From: Shewanellaceae bacterium
Lineage (GTDB): Bacteria > Pseudomonadota > Gammaproteobacteria > Enterobacterales > Shewanellaceae
NCBI GenBank assembly: GCA_016779685.1
Contig: JADHND010000050.1
Span: 1-9,572 of the forward strand
Reading direction: 5' to 3'
Length of the DNA: 9,572 nucleotides
Below are positions 1 to 5,552 of this stretch, piece after piece (the stretch's first letter is position 1; each line of letters opens with the position of its first letter). The notes below the pieces were generated by a model. That model was not told the origin of the DNA, searched no databases, and was given only the letters and a program-made list of their open reading frames with translations. Position numbers and translations under genes: made by a program.

Positions 1-65
1 ACGGAGTGCCCACACAGATTGCTTGCTTTGTTTTTTAAAGAACGTTTTAGCTTGTTAGCTAAGAG
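1..65 (-). promoter_or_regulatory. rRNA operon 5' leader with antitermination signals
   Basis: This is the start of an rRNA transcript read leftwards; the 16S gene should lie just outside the left edge. Read on the minus strand, it has a 6-bp stem with a 4-nt loop (arms TTAGCT/AGCTAA, 47-62; boxB-like). Then comes GTTCTTTAAAAA (43-32), close to the boxA antitermination site of E. coli (TGCTCTTTAACA). Last is CAATCTGTGTGGGCACT (about 21-5), which matches the conserved boxC-side leader sequence of E. coli rrn operons. In E. coli these signals load the NusB/NusE antitermination complex and help RNase III processing. The order boxB-boxA-boxC is as expected. The assignment rests on recognising the motifs, since no rRNA sequence itself is visible. 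Confidence 0.88.
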
Positions 66-71
66 ATGCGC

Positions 72-99
72 ATTCTACGCTATCTCGTGTTGTTGTCAA
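72..99 (-). promoter_or_regulatory. rRNA operon proximal promoter (P2-like)
   Basis: On the minus strand there is a perfect -35 TTGACA (94-99), a 16-bp spacer and a -10 TAGAAT (72-77). The 16-bp spacer and the G+C-rich discriminator GCGC (71-68) just after the -10 are typical of growth-rate and stringently controlled rRNA promoters. Directly upstream, about 100-120, lies an A/T tract (minus strand AAAAACTTTAAAAATTAA) that looks like an UP element for the alpha subunit of RNA polymerase. Transcription should begin near 65 and run left into the boxB/boxA leader. Confidence 0.88.
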
Positions 100-124
100 G
101 TTAATTTTTAAAGTTTTTCTCACT

Positions 125-137
125 GGAGCATTGCTCC
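125..137. other. 13-bp palindrome between the two rRNA promoters
   Basis: GGAGCA-T-TGCTCC is a perfect 6-bp dyad with a single central base. It lies between the two rRNA promoters, inside what would be the transcript from the distal one. A 1-nt loop is too tight for a stable RNA hairpin with all six pairs, so a DNA-binding site is as likely as an RNA structure. No regulator can be named. Confidence 0.4.
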
Positions 138-171
138 TGTGCGGCTAACTTTGCCCTGACAACGGAAACGA

Positions 172-199
172 ATTATAGACATCTTATTTTTTTTAGCAA
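172..199 (-). promoter_or_regulatory. rRNA operon distal promoter (P1-like)
   Basis: On the minus strand there is a perfect -10 TATAAT (172-177), a 16-bp spacer and a -35-like TTGCTA (194-199, four of six matches to TTGACA). Upstream, at about 200-222, the minus strand is A-rich with a run of eight A, as in UP elements. Together with the promoter at 72-99 this gives the tandem P1/P2 arrangement of many gammaproteobacterial rRNA operons, here about 100 bp apart. The AT-rich DNA beyond about 220 may hold Fis sites, but I cannot define any. Confidence 0.7.
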
Positions 200-324
200 G
201 GCTTTTTTTTGATTTATTTACTGACCGATTAAATCTCAACCAACCCTTTGTTGTAAGCTATTGATTTTAAATAAATGGAGACTTATATTACCTTTTACCC
301 GAGGCTATTGATGCTCTTTTTAGC

Positions 325-353
325 TTGATTTTATGGAATTAAAAGACTTAATT
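325..353 (+). promoter_or_regulatory. Possible promoter of the RRM protein gene
   Basis: TTGATT (325-330), a 17-bp spacer and TTAATT (348-353) make a weak sigma-70-like promoter pointing at the RRM gene. It would give a leader of about 145 nt. The surrounding DNA (200-504) is very AT-rich and contains no plausible gene, so chance matches are easy here and the call is tentative. Confidence 0.3.
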
Positions 354-397
354 TATGTCTTTTTGCAGTTTTGAATCATTTTAAAGCCTTAAAATGT

Positions 398-416
398 GCT
401 CAAGTGAGCTTTTTTT
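398..416 (+). terminator. Possible leader terminator/attenuator before the RRM gene
   Basis: GCTCA (398-402) and TGAGC (405-409) form a short dyad, realistically a 4-bp stem with a 4-nt loop, followed at once by seven T (410-416). This is the shape of a small intrinsic terminator on the plus strand. No rightward gene lies before it in the window, so it would act inside the long leader of the RRM gene, about 90 nt before the start codon. The stem is short, so termination would be weak and conditional at best. Confidence 0.35.
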
Positions 417-504
417 AAACAATTTACTGGAGCATCTGGTTTTTTTTATTTACTATTAACTTTCATTAATCACTTTACTCACGTCAAAAGGGACAATCTA
501 TTCT

Positions 505-915
505 ATGTTTCGTCAATTATCTATTTTAATTCTTATGACCAGTGTCTTTGGCTTTGTCATTTTTCAGGTCACACATTCAACGCTCGATACCTCTCTGTTT
601 TTACTGGGAGCGCTAGTCGCTAAAGTTATTGATGCATTGCTGCAAATGTACAGCAGTAAAAGTTTGACATTATATATAGGCAACCTGCCTTATCGAGCCC
701 ACGAGCAGAATGTCAAAGACCTATTTGGACAATATGGTCAAATTCAGTCTTTAAGGTTGGTTAAGGATCGATTTACAGGTAAACGCAAAGGATTTGGGTT
801 TATTGAAATGCCTATGGCAGATGCCAAAAAAGCTCTAAAACAACTTAACGACTCTATCTTCCAAGAAAGAACGCTGATTGTACGAGTCGCTAAGTCTCAA
901 GAAGATCGCGAATAG
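505..915 (+). CDS. Membrane-anchored RNA-binding protein with one RRM domain
   Basis: This is a predicted 136-residue RNA-binding protein. Residues about 5-22 and 27-48 are hydrophobic and look like two short membrane segments. A single RNA recognition motif follows from residue 53 to the C terminus, with RNP2 (LYIGNL, 56-61) and RNP1 (KGFGFIEM, 95-102). The RNP1 core keeps both stacking aromatics (F97, F99). The RRM should therefore be tethered to the inner membrane, facing the cytoplasm. I recall similar two-segment RRM proteins in marine Gammaproteobacteria, but no biochemical function that I can cite. The start ATG has an AAGGGA-like ribosome site 11 nt upstream. The gene sits between the rRNA control region and murI, and its TAG stop abuts the murI stop. 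RNA targets are unknown. Confidence 0.9.
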   Translation: MFRQLSILILMTSVFGFVIFQVTHSTLDTSLFLLGALVAKVIDALLQMYSSKSLTLYIGNLPYRAHEQNVKDLFGQYGQIQSLRLVKDRFTGKRKGFGFIEMPMADAKKALKQLNDSIFQERTLIVRVAKSQEDRE

Positions 916-1728
916 CTAGACAGCTTTAAAGCTCCCCATTTCATATTGCTCTTGGGGAGCCGCTTCGAAGGACGATGTTATCTTGGTGAAACCTTTGGTA
1001 ACTAATTTTTCAAATAAAGCGCTATCGACGGCACTTGTATCAGTATAAACAGAAACCGGATGTTCTGTTTGAGAATCAACTAAGCTGCGAACTCGCCTGA
1101 CAATCGCTTCTCTTGAATCAACGATACGCATTTTTTTCGAAAAGCAAGCTGCTATCTCAGCATGTAGAATCGGAAAGTGCGTACACCCAAGCACCAGCGT
1201 ATCCACTAAAGGGTCTACCGCTCCAAGCAACTGCTGAAGTTGAATGGTATCTGCGTAGCCATAACGATACTTTTCTTCTGCCATATGTACCAATTCTGGG
1301 CACGCTATTTTTTGCACATGGCAATGCGAAGCAAACTTTTCAATCAGTTCATCGGTATAGGGACGCTGAATTGTTGCCGTTGTTGCTAATAAAGCAATAC
1401 AGCCTGAAGCTGACAACTCAGCGGCTGGTTTAATCGCCGGCACCACACCAACGATAGGAATTGACAACCGATTTCTTAAGACATCTAGAATAGCTGTGCT
1501 GGCGGTATTACAAGCAATGACAACTAATTGCACTTGAGCTTGTTTAACATAGGTTTCAATTAACGCCACACAGCCTTCTGTTAATGCTTGTTCAGTCAAC
1601 AATCCATAAGGCAAGCGGGCGCTATCTGCTAAATAATGATACGCTAACCCAGGCATCGCTTGCTGCAATGCCTGATAAATGGTTAATCCACCTAATCCAG
1701 AATCAAAAATTAAAATCGGTTTGCTCAT
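916..1728 (-). CDS. murI: Glutamate racemase
   Basis: MurI interconverts L- and D-glutamate without a cofactor and supplies D-glutamate for the peptidoglycan stem peptide; it is cytoplasmic. At 270 residues it is of normal length. The signature pieces are all visible: FDSGLGGL (8-15) with catalytic-site D9 and S10, PYG (40-42), ACNTAST (72-78) with the first catalytic cysteine C73, and LGCTHFP (180-186) with the second catalytic cysteine C182 and H184. The start ATG has only a weak ribosome site (GAG about 6-8 nt upstream). In E. coli murI also neighbours an rRNA operon, though here the RRM gene lies between. The last codons contain an 8-bp stem-loop (931-960), and the stop abuts the convergent RRM gene. 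Confidence 0.97.
   Translation of the reverse strand: MSKPILIFDSGLGGLTIYQALQQAMPGLAYHYLADSARLPYGLLTEQALTEGCVALIETYVKQAQVQLVVIACNTASTAILDVLRNRLSIPIVGVVPAIKPAAELSASGCIALLATTATIQRPYTDELIEKFASHCHVQKIACPELVHMAEEKYRYGYADTIQLQQLLGAVDPLVDTLVLGCTHFPILHAEIAACFSKKMRIVDSREAIVRRVRSLVDSQTEHPVSVYTDTSAVDSALFEKLVTKGFTKITSSFEAAPQEQYEMGSFKAV
931..960. other. Stem-loop inside the murI 3' end
   Basis: GCTCCCCA (931-938) and TGGGGAGC (953-960) form a perfect 8-bp, GC-rich stem with a 14-nt loop. It lies within the last codons of murI and just beyond the stop of the convergent RRM gene. Neither side has a good T tract (minus strand continues TTTAAAGC). It is therefore not a textbook intrinsic terminator, but it is the only hairpin at this junction. 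It could slow polymerase from both sides or protect the 3' ends of both messages. Confidence 0.5.
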
Positions 1729-1819
1729 CTAAATCTCATTAACTTGAAAACACCACACAATTGAACCTTTATCTTCGATCAATAACAACAATCTTTTGAT
1801 CATCATAACACTCTATATA

Positions 1820-1856
1820 GATGCCAACTATCAAAATAGTGACACTTGCTGGCATC
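1820..1856. other. Nested inverted repeat between murI and plsB
   Basis: An outer dyad GATGCCA (1820-1826) / TGGCATC (1850-1856) encloses an inner one, ACTAT (1827-1831) / ATAGT (1836-1840), with a CAAA loop. The two stems stack directly on the left and are separated by a 9-nt bulge (1841-1849) on the right. It lies in the 228-bp divergent region between murI and plsB, about 100 bp from each start. It could be an operator or a leader RNA structure. No clear sigma-70 promoter could be assigned to either gene in this AT-rich stretch. Confidence 0.4.
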
Positions 1857-1956
1857 AGTTCACACTTTGAAAGTTTTTTAATCGAATCGTTCCAATTATG
1901 TTGTTTTTTTTGTTATCCTCCCAAAATATATATCTACTCATCATCTCTCACAATTT

Positions 1957-4329
1957 ATGAACAAGTTAACTTTTTTACTTTTTCCGATTCGAATCATGCA
2001 TGCTTTATTAGTGCGCAGTTCACTGTTGCCTCAAAAACCTTTACAAGAGCTTGGTATTGATTTAGGACGCCCTATTGTTTATATTTTAAAAAAAGAGTCT
2101 CTTAATGACATAGTTGCATTAAACACCTTGTGTCAAAAACTAAATCTACCCCATCCAACAGCTGAGGCGATTGGAAATATCCCAAACATGCTGTTTATCG
2201 AATCGAAACAGTCTGTACTTTCTATTGAATCCGATAATTGTTTGGAGCGTCTTCAAGATCTGCTACAACAACACCAACTTGATCAAGCGCTCGATGTACA
2301 ACTATTACCGATAAGTAGCTTTTGGGGTCGAAAACCTGGTTCAAGCCAAGATAACCTCTTTAGAACAATCTTAGACAGTTTACCTCAAAGTATCCGAAAA
2401 TTTTTTATGCTCATTTTTTTTGGGCGGCGTAATTATATTCTATTATCAAAACCTGTATCTTTACGCACCATGTCAGACAAATATGGCAGCGATACAAAAA
2501 TTGCACACAAACTAATCCGAGTCGCGCGTACTCATTTTAGGCAACAACACAAAACAGTTGTAGGGCCTTATTTACCACAGCGATCCATTTTTATAAAGCA
2601 ACTCATGAGGTCTGAGCGTCTTAAAAAGATTGTGACGGATGAAATGAAATATCGCAACATTTCTGAACAAGAAGCAAATACCCTCGCTTTTAATCATCTT
2701 AATGAAATTGCAGCCAATTATACTGATAATGCTATGCGAATGTTCGATCATGTTCTTCGTTGGTTATGGAATAAAGTTTATCAAGGCATTACTGTTCAAG
2801 GCAGCGATGCGGTACGCCAGCATGCTCAAGATGGACATGGTATCGTTTACGTTCCCTGCCACCGCAGCCACATTGATTACCTCTTACTCTCTTACATTGT
2901 CTACCACCAAGGTATGGTACCCCCTCACATTGCAGCGGGCATTAATTTAAATTTCTGGCCAGCAGGCCCAGTCTTGCGTAAGGGTGGAGCCTTCTTTATC
3001 CGACGAAGCTTCAGTGGCGATAAATTTTATACTGAAGTCTTTAAAGCATATTTGGATCATCTCTTTAATCAAGGCTACGCTGTCGAGTTTTTCCCTGAAG
3101 GTGGCCGTTCTCGTACGGGGCGTTTATTACAGCCAAAAACAGGGATGCTGGCAATGACACTTCAAAGTGTCTTACGAGGCCTTGATCGACCTGTCTCTTT
3201 AGTGCCTATTTACTTAGGCTACGATCATGTCGCAGAGGTCGCAACCTATCATAGAGAATTATCAGGTCAAAAAAAGAAAAAGGAATCCGTCTGGCAAGTG
3301 ATCAAAACCTTGAAGAATTTGAAAAATTACGGGCAGGCCTATGTGAATTTTGGTGAGCCCATTACACTACAAAAATATTTATCACAAGCCAATCCAGATT
3401 GGAAGCAGACTGTAGGCGAACCACTTCAACATAAACCGAAATGGTTAACACAGTGCGTTAATGAACTCAGTAATAAAATTATGTGCGATATTAATCGAGC
3501 CGCAGCTATCACCTCGGTTTCTCTAACCTCGCTCATTTTACTCTCAACCAAACAAAATACATTGGAAAAACCTCTATTTGAAAGTCAATTAGAGCTCTAC
3601 CTGAACATACTACCAAGCTGGTTCTACAGCCATAAAATGAGTATGCCGACACTCACCAGCCAGCAAATTATACAACAAGCACTTACATTGGATAAAATAA
3701 GCATTATAAATGATGATTTTGGGCAAATCATTTCTCTCAATAGTCCAATTTCAATGAACTATTATCGAAATAATATTTTACACGTATTTGCAGTACCCGC
3801 TTTAATTGCGAGAATCATTCTCTTAAGATCACATATTGCCCGCCAAGACATCCTCGAACAAGCATCGCAACTGATTCAAATCTTAAAGGCTGAATTGTTT
3901 ATTGACACGCATGATGACATCACTTACCTAAACCGCATCATTGACAGTATGATTGCAAATGAACTCATTGCGATAAATGATGCAAATGAAATCACGGTAG
4001 TCACTCGACACAAAATCAAACTTTCGCTTCTCAGTCGCACCATCCATGAGCTGATGCAGCGCTACAGCATTCTATTTCATGTCCTCAAGCAGCACCCGTC
4101 CATTGAACGCAGCGCGCTTGAAACCAAGTGTCATTTACTGGCGCAAAGACTAGGACAAATTGATGGGATTCAGGCACCTGATTTCTTTGATAAGAAGTTA
4201 TACGGTTCCCTTATAAAACGCCTGCAAACATTAGATGATTATCAACTGCAGCCCCAGATTGTTCCCACCTATGACATGCTCAACGTATTGCTCCCTGAAG
4301 GGACGATTAAAAGCTTATCCGCTGTATAG
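1957..4329 (+). CDS. plsB: Glycerol-3-phosphate 1-O-acyltransferase
   Basis: PlsB is the inner-membrane enzyme that acylates position 1 of sn-glycerol-3-phosphate from acyl-ACP or acyl-CoA, the first step of phospholipid synthesis. At 790 residues it is close to the 807 of E. coli and aligns end to end by eye. The acyltransferase blocks are intact: CHRSHID with catalytic H302 and D307, GAFFIRR (344-350), EGGRSRTGR (381-389) and VPIYLGYDH (416-424). The neighbouring GINLNFWPAGP stretch is also as in E. coli. The C-terminal third keeps the family motif NAPEFFDK in the form QAPDFFDK. The ATG at 1957 gives an N terminus matching E. coli in length, but I see no Shine-Dalgarno sequence before it. 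A strong hairpin follows the stop. Confidence 0.97.
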   Translation: MNKLTFLLFPIRIMHALLVRSSLLPQKPLQELGIDLGRPIVYILKKESLNDIVALNTLCQKLNLPHPTAEAIGNIPNMLFIESKQSVLSIESDNCLERLQDLLQQHQLDQALDVQLLPISSFWGRKPGSSQDNLFRTILDSLPQSIRKFFMLIFFGRRNYILLSKPVSLRTMSDKYGSDTKIAHKLIRVARTHFRQQHKTVVGPYLPQRSIFIKQLMRSERLKKIVTDEMKYRNISEQEANTLAFNHLNEIAANYTDNAMRMFDHVLRWLWNKVYQGITVQGSDAVRQHAQDGHGIVYVPCHRSHIDYLLLSYIVYHQGMVPPHIAAGINLNFWPAGPVLRKGGAFFIRRSFSGDKFYTEVFKAYLDHLFNQGYAVEFFPEGGRSRTGRLLQPKTGMLAMTLQSVLRGLDRPVSLVPIYLGYDHVAEVATYHRELSGQKKKKESVWQVIKTLKNLKNYGQAYVNFGEPITLQKYLSQANPDWKQTVGEPLQHKPKWLTQCVNELSNKIMCDINRAAAITSVSLTSLILLSTKQNTLEKPLFESQLELYLNILPSWFYSHKMSMPTLTSQQIIQQALTLDKISIINDDFGQIISLNSPISMNYYRNNILHVFAVPALIARIILLRSHIARQDILEQASQLIQILKAELFIDTHDDITYLNRIIDSMIANELIAINDANEITVVTRHKIKLSLLSRTIHELMQRYSILFHVLKQHPSIERSALETKCHLLAQRLGQIDGIQAPDFFDKKLYGSLIKRLQTLDDYQLQPQIVPTYDMLNVLLPEGTIKSLSAV

Positions 4330-4338
4330 CCCTGCATC

Positions 4339-4373
4339 ACTATGTTTCTTGTTTAATCAACAAGAAACATAGT
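4339..4373. terminator. Hairpin terminator shared by plsB and ubiC
   Basis: A perfect 15-bp stem (4339-4353 with 4359-4373, arms beginning ACTATGTTTC) has a 5-nt loop TAATC. It lies in the 51-bp gap between the convergent ends of plsB and ubiC, so it most likely ends transcription from both sides. The stem is AT-rich. The following bases are T-containing but not a pure T tract on the plus strand (TCTTC), which leaves some doubt about intrinsic termination efficiency. Confidence 0.75.
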
Positions 4374-4380
4374 TCTTCAA

Positions 4381-4929
4381 TCAAGTAGCCAAGTAATCGG
4401 CTAAAGGCGCTAAAAAAAATTCAATCACAGCAAAACAGTGGCTGCTTTTACTGGCTGAGAACACCCGCTGCCGCCCCAGTAAAAAAGGGCTTTCCGTTTC
4501 AAAGTGATCCCTATACTGCGGGTATTGCCGCTGTAAAACAGTTGGCTTAACTCGACCACAAAGAAGTTGCTGTAACTGAATCGTTGGTATGCTAAACAAG
4601 TACCTGCCAATCGGTGTTTCTTGTAAGCGACGCACATCAAATGGTAGGCATGAGACAACGGTTCGAGGAATCAGGGTTTGTGCAAACATATATGGTTGAT
4701 GATTTAGCCTTAAAAACACATCACGACGCCAAAATTGGCCTCTATTTTCCTCTAGCCACTGTTGACGAACGACCTCTACACTCAGTTGATTCTGAATATG
4801 TGTCAGGCGGGTCGTCATGCTATCTGCACTGAGCAACCAAGCTGACGTTCTATTAGGCAAGCTATTTAACCAAGTGAGATGTGCAGGCTGCTGCCAATTC
4901 ACTTGAAAAAAATCTGGAAATAACTGCAT
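4381..4929 (-). CDS. ubiC: Chorismate lyase
   Basis: UbiC removes pyruvate from chorismate to give 4-hydroxybenzoate, the ring precursor of ubiquinone; it is cytoplasmic. The 182 residues compare with 165 in E. coli. Aligned by eye, the conserved parts are DSMTTRL (36-42), WRRDVFL (67-73, R69 matching E. coli R76), TPIGRYLF in the middle, LLGRQR and IEFFLAP near the end (E170 matching catalytic E155). E. coli has AGRTVVP where this protein has FAQTLIP, so the arginine corresponding to R91 appears to be Q84. The middle region before LLGRQR also looks slightly longer. In E. coli ubiC is followed by ubiA and plsB. Here ubiC stands alone, convergent with plsB, and no ubiA is in the window. Confidence 0.92.
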   Translation of the reverse strand: MQLFPDFFQVNWQQPAHLTWLNSLPNRTSAWLLSADSMTTRLTHIQNQLSVEVVRQQWLEENRGQFWRRDVFLRLNHQPYMFAQTLIPRTVVSCLPFDVRRLQETPIGRYLFSIPTIQLQQLLCGRVKPTVLQRQYPQYRDHFETESPFLLGRQRVFSASKSSHCFAVIEFFLAPLADYLAT

Positions 4930-4980
4930 AAATCAACCCACTAAGTTCATTGCAACGTAAGCAATTTTGAAGTATCTGTT

Positions 4981-5008
4981 AGGATACGTGACTCGAACAC
5001 GTTGTCAA
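4981..5008 (-). promoter_or_regulatory. Probable ubiC promoter with a dyad filling its spacer
   Basis: On the minus strand there is a perfect -35 TTGACA (5003-5008), a 16-bp spacer and a -10-like TATCCT (4981-4986, four of six). The spacer is almost entirely occupied by the inverted repeat ACGTG-TTCGAGT-CACGT (5002-4986), which runs one base into the -10. A second dyad, GTATC-CTAACA-GATAC (4987-4972), overlaps the -10. A third, ATTGC-N7-GCAAT (4965-4949), lies in the leader. The start point would be near 4974, about 45 nt before the ubiC ATG. A dyad at this place is a plausible operator, but no regulator is encoded nearby. Confidence 0.55.
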
Positions 5009-5073
5009 TCAAAGACCATTGTTCTTTTGCCATCTCTTACCTTCATTATTTTTATCGTGATCAAACTCATTTT

Positions 5074-5102
5074 TTGAATTATCCCGCTGCTGTGTCTAAA
5101 CT
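5074..5102 (+). promoter_or_regulatory. Possible promoter of the FliL-like gene
   Basis: TTGAAT (5074-5079), a 17-bp spacer and TAAACT (5097-5102) give four of six matches in each box with ideal spacing. It points right and would give a leader of about 20 nt before the ATG at 5130. It lies back to back with the ubiC promoter in the 200-bp divergent gap. Confidence 0.35.
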
Positions 5103-5129
5103 TAGTTAAAACCATTCGGTGTTTTGGTT

Positions 5130-5552
5130 ATGAATACACTTTTGTTACAAGCTTTAATACTGATCGTCTTCACGATGCCTGTTTTAGCAGACGACCATAA
5201 AAAAGTCGACTCTATGGAAGAGGAGAATATTTCCCCCTCTTACTTTCCAATCGAGCCTGACATCGTCACCAATTTTCTTTCAATCCGTTCGGAGCTAGGT
5301 TATGTTCGCGTCGCCATCAGCATCATGGTTGACAAGCCAGAGGATCTGTTGGTTATAGAGCATCATGCGCCATTGCCCCGCTCTGCATTTATTGAAATAT
5401 TTGGTAATCAACCTAAGCAAAAAGTGACGTCACAAGAAGGCAAAGAGGAAATTCGAAGAGAATGCCTGATGGTAGCTAATCGTCTAATCGAGCTAGAGAC
5501 TGGTCAGCAGATTATTACAAATCTCTTGTTTACCAAATACATGTATAATTAA
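5130..5552 (+). CDS. Secreted FliL-like protein
   Basis: This 140-residue protein begins with a typical signal peptide (hydrophobic stretch to about residue 20, probable cleavage after VLA, before DD). The mature part resembles the FliL domain: YFPIEPDIVTNF, then GYVRVAISIMV, an acidic E-HH-PL-R stretch and a C-terminal NLLFTKYMYN. True FliL is membrane-anchored at the flagellar motor. This short form, with a cleavable-looking leader and a ubiC/glpG neighbourhood, matches a separate subfamily I recall beside ubiC in Vibrio, so a flagellar role is uncertain. I chose ATG 5130 over an in-frame TTG two codons earlier because it starts the signal peptide cleanly. Neither has a good ribosome site. 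Its TAA overlaps the stop of glpG on the other strand. Confidence 0.8.
   Translation: MNTLLLQALILIVFTMPVLADDHKKVDSMEEENISPSYFPIEPDIVTNFLSIRSELGYVRVAISIMVDKPEDLLVIEHHAPLPRSAFIEIFGNQPKQKVTSQEGKEEIRRECLMVANRLIELETGQQIITNLLFTKYMYN

Noticed and set aside
1113..1433. A 106-codon plus-strand open frame inside murI.
   Set aside because: It is wholly antisense to a gene with complete catalytic motifs, and its translation resembles no family I know.
1821..2060. A 79-codon rightward open frame overlapping the start of plsB.
   Set aside because: No ribosome site, a composition rich in F, S and Y as expected from AT-rich noncoding DNA, and it overlaps the conserved plsB N terminus in another frame.
2702..2950. 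An 82-codon plus-strand open frame within plsB.
   Set aside because: It lies over the catalytic blocks of plsB in another frame and has no independent support.
4425..4832. Two short open frames, one on each strand, within ubiC.
   Set aside because: Both overlap ubiC fully and neither shows a recognisable domain; they are out-of-frame readings of it.
4960..5080. A tRNA gene or tRNA remnant on the minus strand, suggested by a T-arm-like 5-bp stem with TTCGAGT loop.
   Set aside because: No matching 5' acceptor strand, D arm or proper anticodon arm can be found upstream and no CCA follows. The dyad fits the spacer of a TTGACA promoter, which explains it as well.
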